A stretch of DNA of 64,000 nucleotides from Chryseobacterium jejuense (GCF_900100075.1 NZ_FNEG01000001.1:930001-994000); one strand, 5' to 3'. Shown: positions 24,557-33,740, counted from the first letter of the stretch. Numbers and translations: made by a program. Notes: generated by a model from the letters alone, not told the origin.

Positions 24557-25918
24557 TTACCAATTTTTATCAATCATATAAATAAGTTGTGTCATCACCG
24601 TGGAGCCTAGAAGTAATTCTCTTCGGTTGACTTTTTCAAAAGTATCTTCTGCAGTGTGGTGAATGTCAAAATAGCGTTGTGGTTCCGGAACGAGTTCTGC
24701 TGTTGGAACACCCATTTCATGCAATGGCGCAATATCCGAACCTGAGTATTTTCCTTCAAAGTTATAAACACCATAAGGCAGAAATAAATTAACCCAGCTT
24801 TTGATCTGGTTTCTTTTCACGTCATCCATTTCCAGGGAGATTCCACGGGGAGAAAAACCTCCGGCATCAGATTCTATGGCAAAAAGATGTTGTTCATTGT
24901 TGTCTTTTGCTGTTTTTCCGTATTGTTTTCCACCCTTGGTTCCGTTTTCTTCATTGGCGAAACAGACTGCTCTGATGGTATGGTTGTTTTGGAGTCCTAA
25001 TTTTTTGAATGTTCTTAATACTTCAATACTCTGAACGATTCCTGAACCATCATCATGTGCACCTTCGCCTACATCCCAAGAGTCAAGATGCCCGCCCACT
25101 ACAATTACATTTTTGTCTTTCTTGCCTGTAATTTCTCCAATAACGGATTGGGAGAGCTTTTCCCCTTTCATTCCACAATTGGAATTAAGTTTTGCAGTGA
25201 CTTTCTGATTTTTCAATAAAGCTTCCAGTTCATCTGCGCTCGTATTTCCGATGGTAATTGCTGGTATTTTGGTGATATTTTCTTCATATCGCATATTTCC
25301 TGTATGGGGAACATCATCCAATGCCGAGGACAGAGATCTGATGATAGCAAATTTTCCGCCTTTTTTAGCGGTTAATGAAGCTGCAGTTCGTCTGTAGGCA
25401 CCTGCTTCCCGATAGGAAATAAAAGTCTGCACATGTCCCTGATTGAAAGGGTAATTAAAGAAAATAATTTTATCTTTTACTTTTTCAGCAGGAAGCTTGT
25501 CATATTCTTCAAGAGATTTCACCATAATGATTTCTCCCGAAACATCTTTTCCTTTTGTTCCTTCAGAATTTCGCAGGGAGAGCATTTTAATATTTTTCCA
25601 GTTTCCGTTGGATGTTTTAATGTGTAAGGATTCTTTCCCTCTTTCCCAAACCGGAATCATCACTTCCTGAAGCCATACTTTGTCTGCTCCGGCATCACGA
25701 AGTTTTTGTGCAGCCCATTGTACAGATTTTTCATATGCTTCTGAACCACTTAGTCGGTGACCGATTTTTTTAGTGAGTTCCCGAAGTTCTTCATATCCTT
25801 TTCCGTTATTTAAAATTTCGGTGGAAATTTTATTGAATTGTATAGAATCTTCTTTAGTCTGCGCTGATATGAAGGCTGTTCCTAAAGTTAATATTGAGAT
25901 GGTGATTGTCTTTTTCAT
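24557..25918 (-). CDS. M28 family metallopeptidase (paralogue B)
   Basis: Start set at ATG 25918, one base after the stop of paralogue C. The 453-residue protein has signal peptide MKKTITISILTLGTAFISAQ and the same intact zinc site as paralogue A (GGHLDSWDVGEGAHDDGSG, FANEENGTKGG, ESDAGG, DIHHTAEDTFEKVN). Large blocks are identical to paralogue A, pointing to a fairly recent tandem duplication. The three M28 genes form one operon with 1-2 nt gaps. Confidence 0.93.
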   Translation of the reverse strand: MKKTITISILTLGTAFISAQTKEDSIQFNKISTEILNNGKGYEELRELTKKIGHRLSGSEAYEKSVQWAAQKLRDAGADKVWLQEVMIPVWERGKESLHIKTSNGNWKNIKMLSLRNSEGTKGKDVSGEIIMVKSLEEYDKLPAEKVKDKIIFFNYPFNQGHVQTFISYREAGAYRRTAASLTAKKGGKFAIIRSLSSALDDVPHTGNMRYEENITKIPAITIGNTSADELEALLKNQKVTAKLNSNCGMKGEKLSQSVIGEITGKKDKNVIVVGGHLDSWDVGEGAHDDGSGIVQSIEVLRTFKKLGLQNNHTIRAVCFANEENGTKGGKQYGKTAKDNNEQHLFAIESDAGGFSPRGISLEMDDVKRNQIKSWVNLFLPYGVYNFEGKYSGSDIAPLHEMGVPTAELVPEPQRYFDIHHTAEDTFEKVNRRELLLGSTVMTQLIYMIDKNW

Positions 25919-25919
25919 A

Positions 25920-27326
25920 TTACCAGTTTTTATCAACCATAAAAATCATTTGTGTTATGGCAACCGCTCCTAGAAGAAGTTCTCTTTTATTTACTTTATC
26001 GAAAGTATCCTGTTCGGAATGGTGATAGTCGAAATATCTTTGGGTATCTACCACAAGTTCTGCTAAAGGAATATCCAGCTTTTTTAAAGGAGAAATGTCC
26101 TGAATAGCATCTGTTTGGTCGAAATCATAAACGCCATAAGGAAGAAAATATTCTTTCCATGGAGAAACCAGCCTTCTTCTCTGAGGTGACATATCCAAAG
26201 AAAATCCTCGCGGAGAATAACCTCCCGCATCTGTTCCTAAGGCAAATATGTGTTTTTCTTCTCGCTTCTTCACATAAGCAGCATACATTTCACGGCCTTG
26301 TCCTCCGTTTTCGCTGTTGGCGTACAGAACTACCCGAATGGTGTGGTTATTTTCATAGCCAAGTGCTTTCAATGTTCTTAAAACTTCGATACATTGAGCG
26401 ACTCCTGTTCCATCATCAATAGCACCTTCACCAACGTCCCAGGAATCAAGCTGAGCACCTAAAACAATCACTTTAGAATCTTTTTTACCCTGGATTTCAG
26501 CAATGATATTAGGGTTTGTAGTGCTGGCTTTTGATTCAGCAGTCATATTGATTTTAGCTGTTATTTTTTGCTTTTTCAGCGTTTTTTCTAATTCATCTGC
26601 TGATCTTACCCCGATTGATAAGGCTGGAATTTTCACTTTATCATCCGGTTCATAGTAAATCATTTTGGCGTGCGGGGTATCGTCATTAGCCGTTGTTAAT
26701 GATCTTATGATTAAAGCTTTTGCGCCTGTTTTAGCAATGACGGAAGCTGATATTAGTTTTGATTTGGCCGTTTGTAAATAGGAATCACTTGTATTAATGA
26801 TTTTCGGATCCATCGGGACATTCACAAAAACTATTTTGTCTTTTAGTTGTCCTATAGACATTGCATTCAGCTCTGATGTGGAATTAATTAAAACAATTTC
26901 ACCTGTCAGATCTTTTCCGCCTGTACCTTCAGAGTTTCCAAAAGAAAGCATTCTGATGTTTTTCCAATCTCCATTTTCTGCTTTTATATGTAAAGACTCT
27001 TTCCCTCTGATCCAAATGGGAGCTTTGGCTTCCTGTCTCCAGATCATATTGATGCCAATTTCCTTGAACTTTTTTTCTGCCCATTCTACTGCTTTAGTAT
27101 ACCCGGGAGTGGCACTGAAACGTGGTCCGATTCCTTTCGTAAGTTCTCCAAGATTTTCATAAGCCCTGCCATTGGTCATGATCTCGTCTGAAATCTTTTT
27201 GAATTCATCGTGATAATTTAATTTTAGAGGAATTGCTGTTCTGCCGGCAGGTTTTTTCTGGACTTTTTTTTGAGAAAATAAAAATCCACTCAAAAAGAGT
27301 GGAAGTATAATGAATATTTTTTTCAT
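25920..27326 (-). CDS. M28-like protein with altered catalytic residues (paralogue C, likely inactive)
   Basis: First gene of the M28 operon, 468 residues, signal peptide MKKIFIILPLFLSGFLFSQ. The fold and length match the paralogues, but key residues differ. The zinc-ligand His of GGHLDSW is Gln (GAQLDSWDVGEG), and the catalytic Glu of NEENG is Ser (ANSENGGQG). The bridging Asp (IDDGTG), the Asp of GTDAGG and the final His (YHHSEQDTF) remain. It could be a pseudopeptidase that binds substrate or partners, or use a single metal. No frameshift or stop is present, so the protein is kept by selection. Confidence 0.88.
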   Translation of the reverse strand: MKKIFIILPLFLSGFLFSQKKVQKKPAGRTAIPLKLNYHDEFKKISDEIMTNGRAYENLGELTKGIGPRFSATPGYTKAVEWAEKKFKEIGINMIWRQEAKAPIWIRGKESLHIKAENGDWKNIRMLSFGNSEGTGGKDLTGEIVLINSTSELNAMSIGQLKDKIVFVNVPMDPKIINTSDSYLQTAKSKLISASVIAKTGAKALIIRSLTTANDDTPHAKMIYYEPDDKVKIPALSIGVRSADELEKTLKKQKITAKINMTAESKASTTNPNIIAEIQGKKDSKVIVLGAQLDSWDVGEGAIDDGTGVAQCIEVLRTLKALGYENNHTIRVVLYANSENGGQGREMYAAYVKKREEKHIFALGTDAGGYSPRGFSLDMSPQRRRLVSPWKEYFLPYGVYDFDQTDAIQDISPLKKLDIPLAELVVDTQRYFDYHHSEQDTFDKVNKRELLLGAVAITQMIFMVDKNW

Positions 27327-27381
27327 TTTTTATTTACCTTTCTTTTTCCAACCATAAAAGTAGGAAAAAAATGGGAATTTA

Positions 27382-28626
27382 TTAAGGTTTCATGTCGTAC
27401 ATTACCAGTGCCGTAATTAATTTTGGCTCAATAAATGTACATTTGGGAGGCATACTTAGTTTTAAGTCTGAAATTTTAATCATATCATTAAAACTTACAG
27501 GATAAATTCCGAAGCCAGCAATTCCTTCTCCGTTGTCTACTTTTTCTTTTAAGATATTTATTCCGTTGATATTAGATGTGCCCTTTGTGTAAGAGATCTG
27601 CTCTGAGCTATCCGGATCTTCTATTTTTAAAATACCCTTGAAGATATATTTGTCCAATAAATGGTGATCCAGATTATCTAAAGACATTTCTTTGGAACGA
27701 AGATCATGTTTTACGTGAAGAGAGTAGAACTTACCACCCAGATACATTGAAATGTGGAATTTCTGAGAAGGGAAATATGGTGTTTCGCCTTTTTCGTGAA
27801 TTAAGAAATAGTGTTCAAGCTCTTTTAAGAATTGTTCAGTGGAAAGACCATTCAGATCACGCAAAATTCTGTTGTAATCGTGAATCTTGATCGACTGGTT
27901 GGAAACGATAAAGCTGTATACAAAGTTATACTGCTCTGTACCGTTATGTCTTTTGTTTTTATCCTTATGTTTTTTCGCGTTCAATGCAGTAGAGCCAATT
28001 CTATGGTGTCCGTCTGCAATATAGAATGAATCGATCTGATCGATTACTTCTTTAAACTGCTGAAGCTTTAAACGGTTGTCTATTCTCCAGATTTTATGTC
28101 TTATTCCGATGGTATCTACGTGATTGAAGATCGGAACATTCTTTTCCTCATGGTTCATCAGCAACTCAATTTTTGAGTTGGCAGGATAGGTAAGTAATAC
28201 CGGTTCAGCCTGAAGATTTACTTTTTCAAGGTAATGAGCTAGTTTTTCTTTTTTCTGAGGAATAGTACTTTCGTGCCTTTTGATTTTTCCGTTCCAGAAA
28301 TCTTCAATACTGGCAAGACCCAAAAGTCCTCTGAAAATTTGCTTATTTGGATATATTTGTTCGTAAAGATAATAGGCAGAATTGTCCTGAACAAGTTTCT
28401 TTTCGTCCAGAAGTTCTTCAAATGTGGAGCGGATCTTTCTCAGATTTCGGTCTACATCCTTAGATTTACTTACAACATATGGTTTTATCATGTTGATGTA
28501 AGTATTTTCAACTTGTGCTTTTTCTGCAATTTCTTCCTGGGTAAAATTATCCAGTGGATGGGTAGGGAAGGTATCCTCAAAATCTCTGTGAGGTCTGATT
28601 CCACGGAAAGGTTTAAAAACAGGCAT
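27382..28626 (-). CDS. DUF1015 family protein
   Basis: The 414-residue cytoplasmic protein starts with MPVFKPFRGIRPHRD and contains the DUF1015 signature FYIADGHHRIGSTALN (near residue 204). The family has no proven function; it often lies beside serine biosynthesis genes, and here its ATG is 2 nt from the serA stop, so it is cotranscribed with serA. A housekeeping or regulatory role in serine metabolism is inferred from this context. Confidence 0.88.
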   Translation of the reverse strand: MPVFKPFRGIRPHRDFEDTFPTHPLDNFTQEEIAEKAQVENTYINMIKPYVVSKSKDVDRNLRKIRSTFEELLDEKKLVQDNSAYYLYEQIYPNKQIFRGLLGLASIEDFWNGKIKRHESTIPQKKEKLAHYLEKVNLQAEPVLLTYPANSKIELLMNHEEKNVPIFNHVDTIGIRHKIWRIDNRLKLQQFKEVIDQIDSFYIADGHHRIGSTALNAKKHKDKNKRHNGTEQYNFVYSFIVSNQSIKIHDYNRILRDLNGLSTEQFLKELEHYFLIHEKGETPYFPSQKFHISMYLGGKFYSLHVKHDLRSKEMSLDNLDHHLLDKYIFKGILKIEDPDSSEQISYTKGTSNINGINILKEKVDNGEGIAGFGIYPVSFNDMIKISDLKLSMPPKCTFIEPKLITALVMYDMKP

Positions 28627-28628
28627 AT

Positions 28629-29594
28629 TTATCTTATAGTTTCTTTTTGTAGCTTAATAATTTGTTCTGCAAGCTCGATACCGATTTTCTCTTGCGCATC
28701 TACCGTATTTCCGCCTACATGCGGAGAAAGAGATAGAGCTGGATTCATTAGTAATGGAAGTTCCGGATTGGGTTCGCTTTCAAAAACGTCCAAGGCAGCT
28801 CCCGCTACTTTTCCTGAATCAATAAAATCAATCAGCGTTACTTCATTTATCACACCGCCTCTTGCAGTATTTACAATATAAACTCCGTCTTTCATTTTTT
28901 CAAATTGAGGAGTGTCTATAATGTATTCATTTGTTTTCGGAGTATTGATGCTGATAAAGTCTGATTCTTTAAGGAATGCATCCATATCATTGGTAGAAGT
29001 GATTTCAAAGTTCACCGATTGCCCATCGAAGAAATTCAGCGTAAGAACTTCTGTTTTTGGACTTCTTGTGAGAACCTGAATCTTCATTCCTAAAGCGATT
29101 CCTATTTTAACGACTTCCTGGCCAATGCTTCCGAAGCCAATTACTCCTAACGTTTTTCCTGAAAGTTCATAAGCATTGCTGAATGACTTTTTCATGGCAT
29201 TGAAGTGGGTTTCCCCCTCCAAAGGCATCAGTCTGTTTGATTCGTGAAGGAATCTGGCTAATGCAATGAAGTGTCCGAAAACCAATTCTGCAACAGATTT
29301 TGAAGATGCTGTAGGAGTATTGATGATTTTAATCCCCTTACTTTTTGCATACTCAACATCAATATTGTCCATTCCAATGCCGCCACGGCCTATGATTTTA
29401 AGTCCCGGGCATGCATCAATCAGGTCCTGCCTTACTTTTGTTGCACTTCTTACAAGAAGAACGTCCACTTTATTATCGTTGATAAAATTAATAACGTGAT
29501 CCTGAGCCACTCTATTGTCCAGAATTTCAATTCCGGCTTCTTTTAAAGCTCGTTCTCCTGCTTTTGAGATTCCATCGTTTGCTAAAACTTTCAT
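28629..29594 (-). CDS. serA: D-3-phosphoglycerate dehydrogenase
   Basis: The 321-residue NAD-dependent 2-hydroxyacid dehydrogenase has GRGGIGMDNIDVEYAKSKGI (substrate side), the Rossmann motif GKTLGVIGFGSIGQEVVKIG, VNTARGGVINE with the catalytic Arg region, and a C-terminal SPHVGGNTVDAQEKIG with the catalytic His. It lacks the C-terminal ACT domain of long SerA forms, so serine feedback through ACT is not expected. With serC upstream it opens the phosphorylated serine pathway. Confidence 0.92.
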   Translation of the reverse strand: MKVLANDGISKAGERALKEAGIEILDNRVAQDHVINFINDNKVDVLLVRSATKVRQDLIDACPGLKIIGRGGIGMDNIDVEYAKSKGIKIINTPTASSKSVAELVFGHFIALARFLHESNRLMPLEGETHFNAMKKSFSNAYELSGKTLGVIGFGSIGQEVVKIGIALGMKIQVLTRSPKTEVLTLNFFDGQSVNFEITSTNDMDAFLKESDFISINTPKTNEYIIDTPQFEKMKDGVYIVNTARGGVINEVTLIDFIDSGKVAGAALDVFESEPNPELPLLMNPALSLSPHVGGNTVDAQEKIGIELAEQIIKLQKETIR

Positions 29595-29608
29595 GTGTTA
29601 TTGGATTT

Positions 29609-29699
29609 AAAGATTGAAAGATTTAAATATTTCAAAATTTTAAAACTGGAGCGCAAATTAATAAATTTAAATTAACTGCTTTTAAATCTTTCAATCTTT
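29609..29699. repeat. Perfect 19-bp inverted repeat upstream of serA
   Basis: AAAGATTGAAAGATTTAAA (29609-29627) is exactly inverted at 29681-29699. The core holds the presumed serA promoter region. It could also end transcription coming from serC. Confidence 0.7.
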
Positions 29700-29718
29700 G
29701 AATTTTTTTATGCTTAAA

Positions 29719-30783
29719 TTATTTGATAGATTTCATTACATCCACCAATACCTGTACACTTTCAATAGGTAGGGCATTGTATAAACTGGCTCTGTATCCA
29801 CCAAGGCTTCTGTGTCCGTTTAATCCACTGATGCCTGCAGCTTTCCATGCATTATCAAATTCTTCTTTTTTGCTTTCGTCTGTTAATTTGAAAGAAACAT
29901 TCATTAATGAGCGGTCTTCTTTTACACAGAACGTTTCAAATAATGGGTTATTGTCAATTTCGTCATACAGAAGCTTAGCTTTCGCTTCGTTTCTTTGTTC
30001 TGCAGCAGCAATTCCTCCATTGTTTTCAAGGTACTGTAGCGTCAATAAAGATGCATAGATGGGGAATACCGGTGGAGTATTGTACATAGACTCTTTGGAA
30101 ATGTGCTGAGAATAATCAAGCATAGACAGCATGTTTTCTCTTCCTGTTTTTCCAAGGATTTCTTTTTTGATGACCACTAAAGTAACTCCTGCAGGTCCCA
30201 TGTTTTTCTGAGCTCCGGCATAGATTAAGTCAAATTTCGAAAAATCCAGTTGTCTTGAGAAAATATCAGAACTCATATCACATACCATCAGTGTGTCCAC
30301 TTCAGGGAAAGATTTCATCTGAGTTCCATAAATAGTATTGTTAGAGGTGCAGTGGAAATAATCATATTCTGAACCTACTGTATAATTTTTAGGAATAAAA
30401 GAATAGTTTTCTTCTTTTGAAGAACCTACTACATCTACTGTTCCTAATTTTTTTGCTTCTTTGATGGCTCCTGCTGCCCATGTTCCTGTATCCAGATAAG
30501 CTGCTTTTCCGCCTACTTTCATCAGGTTATAAGGTACCATAGCAAACTGCATGCTTGCTCCGCTTCCTAAATAAAGTACCTCATAATCATCACCAAGGTT
30601 CATCAGCCTTTTTACAATTGCACGTGCTTCGTCCATTACTGCAACGAAGTCTTTACTTCTGTGCGAAATTTCAAGAAGAGATAATCCAATACCGTTAAAG
30701 TCTAAGATTGCCTGTGCTGATTTTTCAAATACCTCTTGTGGTAAGATACATGGCCCTGCGCTGAAGTTGTGCTTTTTGTTCAT
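29719..30783 (-). CDS. serC: Phosphoserine aminotransferase
   Basis: The 354-residue PLP enzyme matches SerC from end to end: KHNFSAGPCILPQEVFE, EISHRSKDFVAVMDEA, YLGSGASMQFAMVPYNL, TWAAGAIKEAKKLG, YAGAQKNMGPAGVTLVVIKK (Schiff-base Lys) and GLNGHRSLGGYRASLYNAL. It converts 3-phosphohydroxypyruvate to phosphoserine. It lies upstream of serA with 124 nt between, in the same direction. Confidence 0.96.
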   Translation of the reverse strand: MNKKHNFSAGPCILPQEVFEKSAQAILDFNGIGLSLLEISHRSKDFVAVMDEARAIVKRLMNLGDDYEVLYLGSGASMQFAMVPYNLMKVGGKAAYLDTGTWAAGAIKEAKKLGTVDVVGSSKEENYSFIPKNYTVGSEYDYFHCTSNNTIYGTQMKSFPEVDTLMVCDMSSDIFSRQLDFSKFDLIYAGAQKNMGPAGVTLVVIKKEILGKTGRENMLSMLDYSQHISKESMYNTPPVFPIYASLLTLQYLENNGGIAAAEQRNEAKAKLLYDEIDNNPLFETFCVKEDRSLMNVSFKLTDESKKEEFDNAWKAAGISGLNGHRSLGGYRASLYNALPIESVQVLVDVMKSIK

Positions 30784-30865
30784 ATTTTTATTTTTTGGTT
30801 GCGTAAAGAATTGAAATCCTTTAGTTTAATTTTTCGGGTTTTATTAGATTTTTGATTAAAAAAAG

Positions 30866-30888
30866 CCGCCTCACACATGATGAGACGG
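30866..30888 (-). terminator. Ferredoxin gene terminator
   Basis: On the minus strand CCGTCTCA and TGAGGCGG pair around a short loop (one G-U), followed by CTTTTTTT. Confidence 0.75.
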
Positions 30889-30896
30889 AATTTTTT

Positions 30897-31247
30897 TTAT
30901 TCGCCGTGTAGGAATGCTTTTTTGTTAAGCAGAGCCTCTTCAGATTCTACATGATCCTCATCTGGTACGCAGCAGTCTACCGGACATACTGCAGCACATT
31001 GTGGTTCTTCATGGAAACCTTTACATTCTGTACATTTATCGGTTACAATGAAATAAACATCATCACTTACAGGTTCTTGTGCTGAATCAGCATCCACAGT
31101 AAGTCCTGAAGGCATTGTAATAGTCCCTTGAAGGGAAGTTCCATCAGAAGCCTTCCAATCTACAGCTCCTTCATATATTGCATTGTTTGGACATTCCGGT
31201 TCACAAGCGCCACAATTAATGCATTCATCAGTTATTTTAATAGCCAT
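30897..31247 (-). CDS. 2[4Fe-4S] ferredoxin
   Basis: The 116-residue protein has two clusters motifs: Cys9-x2-Cys12-x2-Cys15-x3-Cys19 (CINCGACEPECP) and Cys72-x2-Cys75-x8-Cys84-x3-Cys88 (CTECKGFHEEPQCAAVCP), with further Cys92/93. A 35-residue insert between them and the x8 spacing are typical of the long bacterial YfhL/Alvin-type ferredoxins. It carries electrons in the cytoplasm. It is divergent from the acyl-CoA reductase gene, sharing a 59-nt promoter region. Confidence 0.93.
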   Translation of the reverse strand: MAIKITDECINCGACEPECPNNAIYEGAVDWKASDGTSLQGTITMPSGLTVDADSAQEPVSDDVYFIVTDKCTECKGFHEEPQCAAVCPVDCCVPDEDHVESEEALLNKKAFLHGE

Positions 31248-31260
31248 CGCTAATTTTTTT

Positions 31261-31268
31261 TAAATTTG
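31261..31268 (+). promoter_or_regulatory. -7 box of the acyl-CoA reductase gene
   Basis: TAAATTTG lies 38 nt before the ATG at 31307 in the divergent spacer. Confidence 0.4.
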
Positions 31269-31306
31269 CACAAAATTACAAAATATTCCCCAATTTTAAA
31301 GTAATT

Positions 31307-32341
31307 ATGAATACCGAAAATCAAGTTTTAGGACTTATTAAATTAAGTGATTATATAAAAGCGTTTTTAGCGAAGAAAACGGAGGATCACAATGAAGATG
31401 ATGTAAATATTGAATTATTGTTAAGGAAATCTGAAATAGAAAATCCGTGGTTTACCATTGATAATCAGAAATTTGCTTTACAACAATGGGCTGATCTTCT
31501 TACTGAAGAAAATATTAAAAACTGGCTTAAAAATTATTCAATCTCTAAAATTTCAAAGAGAGTAGGATTAATTTTAGCAGGAAATATTCCTTTGGTAGGG
31601 TTTCACGACGTAATTTCCGTTGTGTTAAGTAATCATATCCCTTTATTGAAGTTGTCTTCTAAAGATAGATATCTGATTCCGTTTTTATTAAAAAAATGGA
31701 AAGAGTTTTCTAACGATCAGGTTCAGTTTGAATTTGTAGAAAAATTAGCAAATTTTGATGCAGTTATTGCTACCGGAAGTAATAATACGGCAAGATATCT
31801 TGAGTATTATTTTAAAAACCATTTAAGTATTATCCGTAAAAACAGAACTTCTGTTGCTGTTTTAAAAGGTGATGAAACTGAGGCAGAACTTCAATTGTTG
31901 GCCAATGATATTTTCCAATACTTCGGTTTGGGTTGCAGAAATGTAACGAGAATTTTCATTCCTCAGGATTTTGTGATCGACAGGTTATTTGAAAGCTTCT
32001 TAGGATTCCAGGATATTATCAATCATAATAAATATGCGAATAATTATGATTATAACAGAGCGGTTTATCTTTTGAATCAGGATAAATTCTGGGATAATAA
32101 TTTCGTGATGCTAAAAGAAGATGATAAGCTATTCAGTCCGCTTTCTGTGATTAATTTTAGCCGATATGAATCATTGGATGATGTTACAAACTTTATTGCT
32201 GAAAATGAAGAAAACATTCAATGTGTTGTTGCTAAAGAAGGGTTGGTATTAAATTCAATTTCCTTTGGTGAAGCACAAAATCCGGGTCTTGACACTTATG
32301 CAGATAATGTGGATACGATGAAATTTTTGGAACTGGTCTGA
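31307..32341 (+). CDS. LuxC-like acyl-CoA reductase
   Basis: The 344-residue protein fits the LuxC/acyl-CoA reductase family (aldehyde dehydrogenase fold). Seen are VGLILAGNIPLVGFHDVISV, LKLSSKDRYLIPFLLKKW, VIATGSNNTARYLEYYF and the catalytic-Cys region FQYFGLGCRNVTRIFIPQDF. It would reduce an acyl-CoA or acyl-ester to the aldehyde with NADPH. No luxD/luxE partners are present, so bioluminescence is not implied. In Flavobacteriia it usually neighbours this ferredoxin and the serine genes. Confidence 0.85.
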   Translation: MNTENQVLGLIKLSDYIKAFLAKKTEDHNEDDVNIELLLRKSEIENPWFTIDNQKFALQQWADLLTEENIKNWLKNYSISKISKRVGLILAGNIPLVGFHDVISVVLSNHIPLLKLSSKDRYLIPFLLKKWKEFSNDQVQFEFVEKLANFDAVIATGSNNTARYLEYYFKNHLSIIRKNRTSVAVLKGDETEAELQLLANDIFQYFGLGCRNVTRIFIPQDFVIDRLFESFLGFQDIINHNKYANNYDYNRAVYLLNQDKFWDNNFVMLKEDDKLFSPLSVINFSRYESLDDVTNFIAENEENIQCVVAKEGLVLNSISFGEAQNPGLDTYADNVDTMKFLELV

Positions 32342-32390
32342 TTTTCGTATCTTCCATGACCTATTTCACCAAATAATAAAACGAATAATT

Positions 32391-32837
32391 ATGAAAAAAA
32401 TATTTTTAGGTCTGGCTATTGTGGGCACACAGTTGATGTTTGCCCAGAAAGTTACAGGACTGAAGGTTGAGAATAACCAAAAGAAAGAGCAACCGGCTAC
32501 TATAAGTAAGGATAAAGTTACTCTTTATGATGATAATTTTCAGACATTTATCAAAGCTTTGCAGTCTTCTGATTATAAAGCTGTGAACGAAGTGCTGTCT
32601 GATAAGGTAAAAGAAATTGTCACAGAAGATGTCCTTAAAAAAGTAAAGGATGGTATTGATGTCAATAAAAAGTTTGAAATTTTAAAAGTAGGGTATTATG
32701 TAACGATGGACGGCTCCAGTCATCCTAATATTAAATACAAATATGCCGGAGATTCCTCATCAAAAGAAGTGATAAGTGCTGTATTTGATGATGATGGAAA
32801 GCTCCTTGGGGTGTTGCCTGCTAAAAAGGATAAATAA
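32391..32837 (+). CDS. Secreted small protein of unknown function
   Basis: The 148-residue product has a signal peptide (MKKIFLGLAIVGTQLMFAQ) and a small alpha/beta domain (DNFQTFIKALQSSDYKAVNE, then a beta pair around GYYVTMDGSSHPNIKYKYAG and ISAVFDDDGKLLGVLP). The layout resembles DUF3887/NTF2-like periplasmic proteins, but this is not certain. Same direction as the Bax-inhibitor gene 29 nt downstream. Confidence 0.7.
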   Translation: MKKIFLGLAIVGTQLMFAQKVTGLKVENNQKKEQPATISKDKVTLYDDNFQTFIKALQSSDYKAVNEVLSDKVKEIVTEDVLKKVKDGIDVNKKFEILKVGYYVTMDGSSHPNIKYKYAGDSSSKEVISAVFDDDGKLLGVLPAKKDK

Positions 32838-32866
32838 ATTTCGATTAATCAAAAAAAATATTAACT

Positions 32867-33556
32867 ATGATGACAGATGTTTTAGTCGCTCATTCTACAG
32901 ATGTGGAGAAAGCGAATTTTTACAAGAAGACGTATTTGCATGTTGCATTATCGATTCTTGCGTTTATTGGAGTGGAGACTGTTTTGTTGAAAACTGTACC
33001 TGTAGAGCTTATTGCAATGATGTTTCAGGGGAAATTTACCTGGTTGTTAATCATCGGGGTTTTCTGGCTGGCTTCTATTTTGGCTTCTAAATGGTCACTT
33101 TCACAAAGTCAATCTACTCAGTATCTTGGTTTAGGGTTTTATATTGTACTGGAAGCGGTTATCTTCTTACCATTGCTTTATATCGCAACTAATGTTGCCG
33201 GTGGTGGTAATATTATTTTCCAGGCAGCTACTTTAACGGTTGCTATGTTTGCAGGTATTTCTGCCGTTGCTTTTACTTCCAAAAGAGATTTTTCTTTTTT
33301 AAGAAATATCATCATTATCGGAGGGTTTATCTCTATTGGATTAATCATTGGCGGAATGGCTTTTGGGTTTAACCTTGGGTTATGGTTCTCTGTAGGAATG
33401 GTAATTCTTGCTTCTGCAACCATTTTATATCAGACTAGTAAGCTGAAAGATTCTTATGCTACCAATCAGTATGTTGGTGCTGCATTACAGCTTTTTGCTT
33501 CTATTATGCTTTTATTCTGGTATATTCTGAATATTCTGATGAGCAGAAGAAGTTAA
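32867..33556 (+). CDS. Bax inhibitor-1 / YccA family membrane protein
   Basis: The 229-residue protein has seven predicted membrane helices (the first near residues 25-47, the last near 205-225). It includes the family segment AFTSKRDFSFLRNIIIIGGF and the C-terminal LQLFASIMLLFWYILNIL. BI-1/YccA (TMBIM) proteins are inner-membrane proteins, some of which leak calcium or interact with FtsH. It is closed by a hairpin terminator. Confidence 0.88.
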   Translation: MMTDVLVAHSTDVEKANFYKKTYLHVALSILAFIGVETVLLKTVPVELIAMMFQGKFTWLLIIGVFWLASILASKWSLSQSQSTQYLGLGFYIVLEAVIFLPLLYIATNVAGGGNIIFQAATLTVAMFAGISAVAFTSKRDFSFLRNIIIIGGFISIGLIIGGMAFGFNLGLWFSVGMVILASATILYQTSKLKDSYATNQYVGAALQLFASIMLLFWYILNILMSRRS

Positions 33557-33580
33557 TTAAAATATAGTTAGCTTTAAATA

Positions 33581-33612
33581 ATAGTCCTGGTGATTCTTTC
33601 ATCAGGATTTTT
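33581..33612 (+). terminator. Terminator after the Bax-inhibitor gene
   Basis: TCCTGGTGA-TTCTT-TCATCAGGA (one G-U) followed by TTTTTT. Confidence 0.75.
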
Positions 33613-33641
33613 TATTTCTGAGATGTGGATTGTTTTTATTT

Positions 33642-33671
33642 CTCTCGCAGATTATGCGGATGGAGCAGATT
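33642..33671. repeat. CTCTCGCAGATTAT repeat, second copy
   Basis: About 25 of 30 bases match 22938-22967. Likely an interspersed intergenic repeat of this genome. Confidence 0.4.
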
Positions 33672-33703
33672 AAATTTTTGTTTACGTTAAACGTGCAATT
33701 CTA

Positions 33704-33740
33704 TTATCCTTGTCAAGGTTCCAAACCTTGACAAGGATAA
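33704..33740. repeat. Perfect palindrome with 17-bp arms
   Basis: TTATCCTTGTCAAGGTT (33704-33720), loop CCA, AACCTTGACAAGGATAA (33724-33740). No T-run follows, so a REP-like element is more likely than a terminator. Confidence 0.65.

Noticed and set aside
24555..24563. Upstream TTG start of M28 paralogue A, overlapping the previous gene
   Set aside because: The ATG at 24554 directly begins the signal peptide; the same holds for paralogue B at 25918.
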